In this document: in pieces, positions 5,873 to 7,533 of the stretch
Numbering within the stretch: position 1 is the first letter of the stretch
How the letters are laid out: each line of letters begins with the position of its first letter
Source: Flammeovirgaceae bacterium
GTDB taxonomy: Bacteria > Bacteroidota > Bacteroidia > Cytophagales > Cyclobacteriaceae
Direction: 5' to 3'
NCBI GenBank assembly: GCA_003229495.1
Contig: QIEB01000394.1
Span: 1 to 7,533 of the forward strand
DNA: 7,533 nucleotides
Program-made: the position numbers and the translations under genes
Notes under the pieces: model-generated
The model's input: the letters and a program-made list of their open reading frames with translations, nothing else
Database searches by the model: none
Told to the model about the DNA's origin: nothing

Positions 5873-5937
5873 TAATTTCTGGGTTTTTGCAGTGGAGTCA
5901 ATGTTAATTGTATATGATAAAAAAAGGAGGATCAAAG

Positions 5938-6873
5938 ATGGCAAATCTAATATGGCTTCAAGGTGCTACAGATAATGGATGTTCCATATCATTCTTAAAT
6001 TGTCAACAACCCGTGATTAATAATCTGGGGGTGAATATAGCCTTTCATCCAACCATTAATCCTACAAGCGGGAAAGAGGCAATAGCGTCGCTGAAACCCT
6101 ATATTGATGGTCAAGAGCCGTTAGATGTCTTGATATTGGAAGGGGCAATATCTCAAGGTCCCGATGGTACCGGAGAATATTGTTTTTTCGGTGAGAGACC
6201 TTTAAAGGATATATTGCTGGAGTTTTCCAGGATTGCAAATTATACTGTTGCTGTTGGTACATGTGCCTCTTTCGGGGGAATGGCAGCAGCAGATCCAAAT
6301 CCCACAGATGCTACAGGTCTTCAATTTCACAGGGCTGAGAAGGGTGGTTTTTTGGGGAAGGATTACAAATCAAAGGCTGGATTCCCTGTTATCAATATCC
6401 CCGGATGCCCGGCCCATTCAGACTGGATAATTCAGACCCTGGCCGCTGTCTTGCTTGGCAAGGGGGCCTCTATAAAATTGGACGAATATCACAGGCCCTT
6501 AATGTTTTATGGCGTCTTATCGCATCACGGTTGCCCCAAAAATGAATATTTTGAATATAAGCAAGGGGCGAAAAATTTTACTGATGAGGGTTGTTTATTC
6601 CATGAATTAGGTTGTAAAGGGCCTTTAACATACTCTGATTGCAATTCCAGGTTATGGAACAGGCAGTCGACCAAGAGCATGGCCGGATCACCATGTATGG
6701 GATGTACAAACCCTGATTTTCCGGAAAGCAGTATCCCCTTCTTTGAAACTCCCAAAATAGCAGGTATTCCAAAGAGATTGCCTATAGGAGTCCCCAAGGC
6801 AAGATATATAGCCATGGCAGGAGCAGCCAAACTTGCATGTCCGCCAAGGTTAAAACCAAATCAAGAAGTCTAA
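5938..6873 (+). CDS. [NiFe] hydrogenase small subunit, cytosolic, group-2-like
   Basis: The 311-residue product carries the electron-transfer chain of a [NiFe] hydrogenase, moving electrons from H2 at the large-subunit active site through three iron-sulphur clusters. Distal-cluster ligands are intact: H196-x-x-C199, C219 and C226 (GCKGP). Medial ligands are C235, C253 and C256. Proximal ligands are C15, C109 (GTCASFGG) and C157 (IPGCP). The usual first cysteine of the CxGC motif is Asp12 (T-D-N-G-C). No twin-arginine signal or C-terminal anchor is present, so the enzyme is cytoplasmic. The HHGCPKNEYFEYK stretch resembles group 2 (HupS/HupU) subunits, which is my best assignment. The ATG at 5938 follows AAAGGAGG with good spacing; an in-frame ATG at 5908 has no binding site. 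The large-subunit gene follows after 18 nt. Confidence 0.93.
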   Translation: MANLIWLQGATDNGCSISFLNCQQPVINNLGVNIAFHPTINPTSGKEAIASLKPYIDGQEPLDVLILEGAISQGPDGTGEYCFFGERPLKDILLEFSRIANYTVAVGTCASFGGMAAADPNPTDATGLQFHRAEKGGFLGKDYKSKAGFPVINIPGCPAHSDWIIQTLAAVLLGKGASIKLDEYHRPLMFYGVLSHHGCPKNEYFEYKQGAKNFTDEGCLFHELGCKGPLTYSDCNSRLWNRQSTKSMAGSPCMGCTNPDFPESSIPFFETPKIAGIPKRLPIGVPKARYIAMAGAAKLACPPRLKPNQEV

Positions 6874-6891
6874 ATTACAAGGGAGGATGTA

Positions 6892-7128
6892 ATGTCTACC
6901 AATTTTAAGGAATTAAATCTGAATCTGGATATCGGCCCTGTAACCAGGATAGAAGGGCATCTTGAGTTTAAACTGGGGATAGATGATGGTATAGTTAAAG
7001 ATGCCAGGGCATCGGCGGCCCTATTCAGGGGCTTTGAAATCATGCTAAAAGGAAGGCAACCTATGGATGCCCTGGGATTTGTCCCAAGAATTTGCGGGGT
7101 TTGCCCTACTCCCCACTCTATAGCATGA
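6892..7128 (+). CDS. [NiFe] hydrogenase large subunit, N-terminal part (gene frameshifted)
   Basis: The first 78 residues of the catalytic subunit, which holds the NiFe(CN)2CO site. Visible are the L0 motif GPVTRIEGHLEF (15-26) and the L1 motif R66-I-C68-G-V-C71, two of the four nickel-ligating cysteines, followed by PTPHS with a conserved His. The frame ends in TGA at 7126-7128, immediately after HSIA, where family members continue without interruption. The following sequence continues the same protein in another frame (from 7125), so one base has probably been lost near 7124-7129. The start follows AGGGAGGA (6880-6887), 18 nt after the small-subunit stop, showing a shared operon. Family assignment is certain. 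Confidence 0.88.
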   Translation: MSTNFKELNLNLDIGPVTRIEGHLEFKLGIDDGIVKDARASAALFRGFEIMLKGRQPMDALGFVPRICGVCPTPHSIA

Positions 7129-7533
7129 AGACGCTGGATGATCTTTACAAGGCAGAGGTTCCGCCAAATGGTCATCTTCTCAGGAGTATATTACTTGGTA
7201 TAGAAAATATAATGAGTCATGCCACACATTTCTATGCCTTATTTGGTCCTGACCTTGTCAATAAAAAATACTCTGACCACAAGGCATATCCATTGTTAAA
7301 GGAGCGATTTACCCCGCTTTCAGGAAGTTCATACCTGAAGGCTATAAAGGCAAGGGTAAAGCTTGACGAAGTATACGCCATATTGGGTGGTCAGCATCCT
7401 CATAGTAATGTCTTTGTCCCCGGAGGTATTACATATATCCCGGCACTATCGGATATAACAAAGGTTACAACGATTCTGATCGAGGTGCAGGATTATATTG
7501 AAGAGACCATTTTGGGTGGTAGTGTAGAGGAAT
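7125..7533 (+). CDS. [NiFe] hydrogenase large subunit, continuation in a second frame (partial at window end)
   Basis: From ATG at 7125, overlapping the preceding TGA, this frame is open to the window end, 136 codons. It reads MKTLDDLYKAEVPPNGHLLRSILLGIENIMSHATHFYALFGPDLVN and later ILGGQHPHSNVFVPGGIT. These are standard large-subunit stretches: the helical region after the L1 motif (SHATHFYAL), then the conserved GGQHPHSN and PGG segments. It is colinear with the preceding fragment with no residues missing, so both belong to one gene broken by one base. Restoring one A near 7125 would join them (HSIAMKTLDD). The remainder, including the C-terminal DPCxxC nickel motif and the maturation-protease site, lies beyond the window. 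A genuinely split gene with ATGA coupling is possible but less likely. Confidence 0.82.
   Translation, partial: MKTLDDLYKAEVPPNGHLLRSILLGIENIMSHATHFYALFGPDLVNKKYSDHKAYPLLKERFTPLSGSSYLKAIKARVKLDEVYAILGGQHPHSNVFVPGGITYIPALSDITKVTTILIEVQDYIEETILGGSVEE

Larger units (their letters stand above)
5186..5937. other. Intergenic region upstream of the hydrogenase operon
   Basis: About 750 bp with no supportable gene on either strand; open frames are short and lack start signals. It contains two REPIN-like repeats (5240-5292, 5799-5872) and a sigma-54 promoter candidate (5604-5619). The remaining stretches (5293-5600 and 5640-5798) are AT-rich, and I recognise no riboswitch, RNA gene or strong terminator in them. 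Minor hairpins such as TCGATA/TATCGA near 5341-5358 are too weak to call. Confidence 0.6.

Noticed and set aside
5887..5921. Sigma-70-like boxes TTGCAG and TATATG just before the hydrogenase
   Set aside because: The predicted start would fall on the Shine-Dalgarno itself and the spacing is not ideal; the sigma-54 element is the better candidate.
6525..7175. Reverse-strand open frames opposite the hydrogenase genes
   Set aside because: They lie wholly opposite well-identified hydrogenase coding sequence and show no family signature.

Overview
The window looks like an accessory stretch of an environmental, probably anaerobic or microaerobic bacterium, ending at the start of a [NiFe]-hydrogenase operon. 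Most of the DNA is AT-rich and all convincing genes are on the + strand. No rRNA or tRNA gene is present and the taxon cannot be fixed from the sequence. The dispersed REP-type repeats and the cytosolic, group-2-like hydrogenase are compatible with several environmental lineages.

Left part (1-3240): this resembles an integron cassette cluster without a visible integrase (a CALIN). It opens with the 3' part of a DUF262/DUF1524-type (GmrSD-like) nuclease gene, apparently broken by one extra T in a T6 tract at 109-114. The gene's stop lies inside a convincing attC site (765-836), and the next small ORF begins on the attC recombination point. That ORF runs into a 5'-truncated group II intron (about 1041-1492). 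Only the C-terminal maturase part of its reverse transcriptase and a textbook domain V and domain VI survive. The intron's 3' end lies about 27 nt before the start of a more GC-rich gene for a membrane-anchored HEAT-repeat protein (1520-2794). Two weaker attC-like structures (2831-2926 and 3125-3221) follow and bracket a gene-less segment holding a REP-like hairpin pair.

Middle part (3240-5185): a helical protein of unknown function, a small three-helix membrane protein and an Asp/Glu-racemase-family enzyme. The racemase has Ser instead of Cys at the first catalytic position.

Right part (5186-7533): a 750-bp non-coding region with two REPIN-like elements built on the same inverted motif, and a good sigma-54 promoter candidate at 5604-5619. 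Then come the hydrogenase small-subunit gene (5938-6873) and the start of the large-subunit gene (6892 to the window end). The small subunit has no Tat signal, and Asp replaces one proximal-cluster cysteine. The large-subunit gene is split by a one-base frameshift just after its first nickel-binding CxxC motif. Together the two genes would form the catalytic heterodimer of a cytoplasmic H2-oxidising or H2-sensing enzyme.
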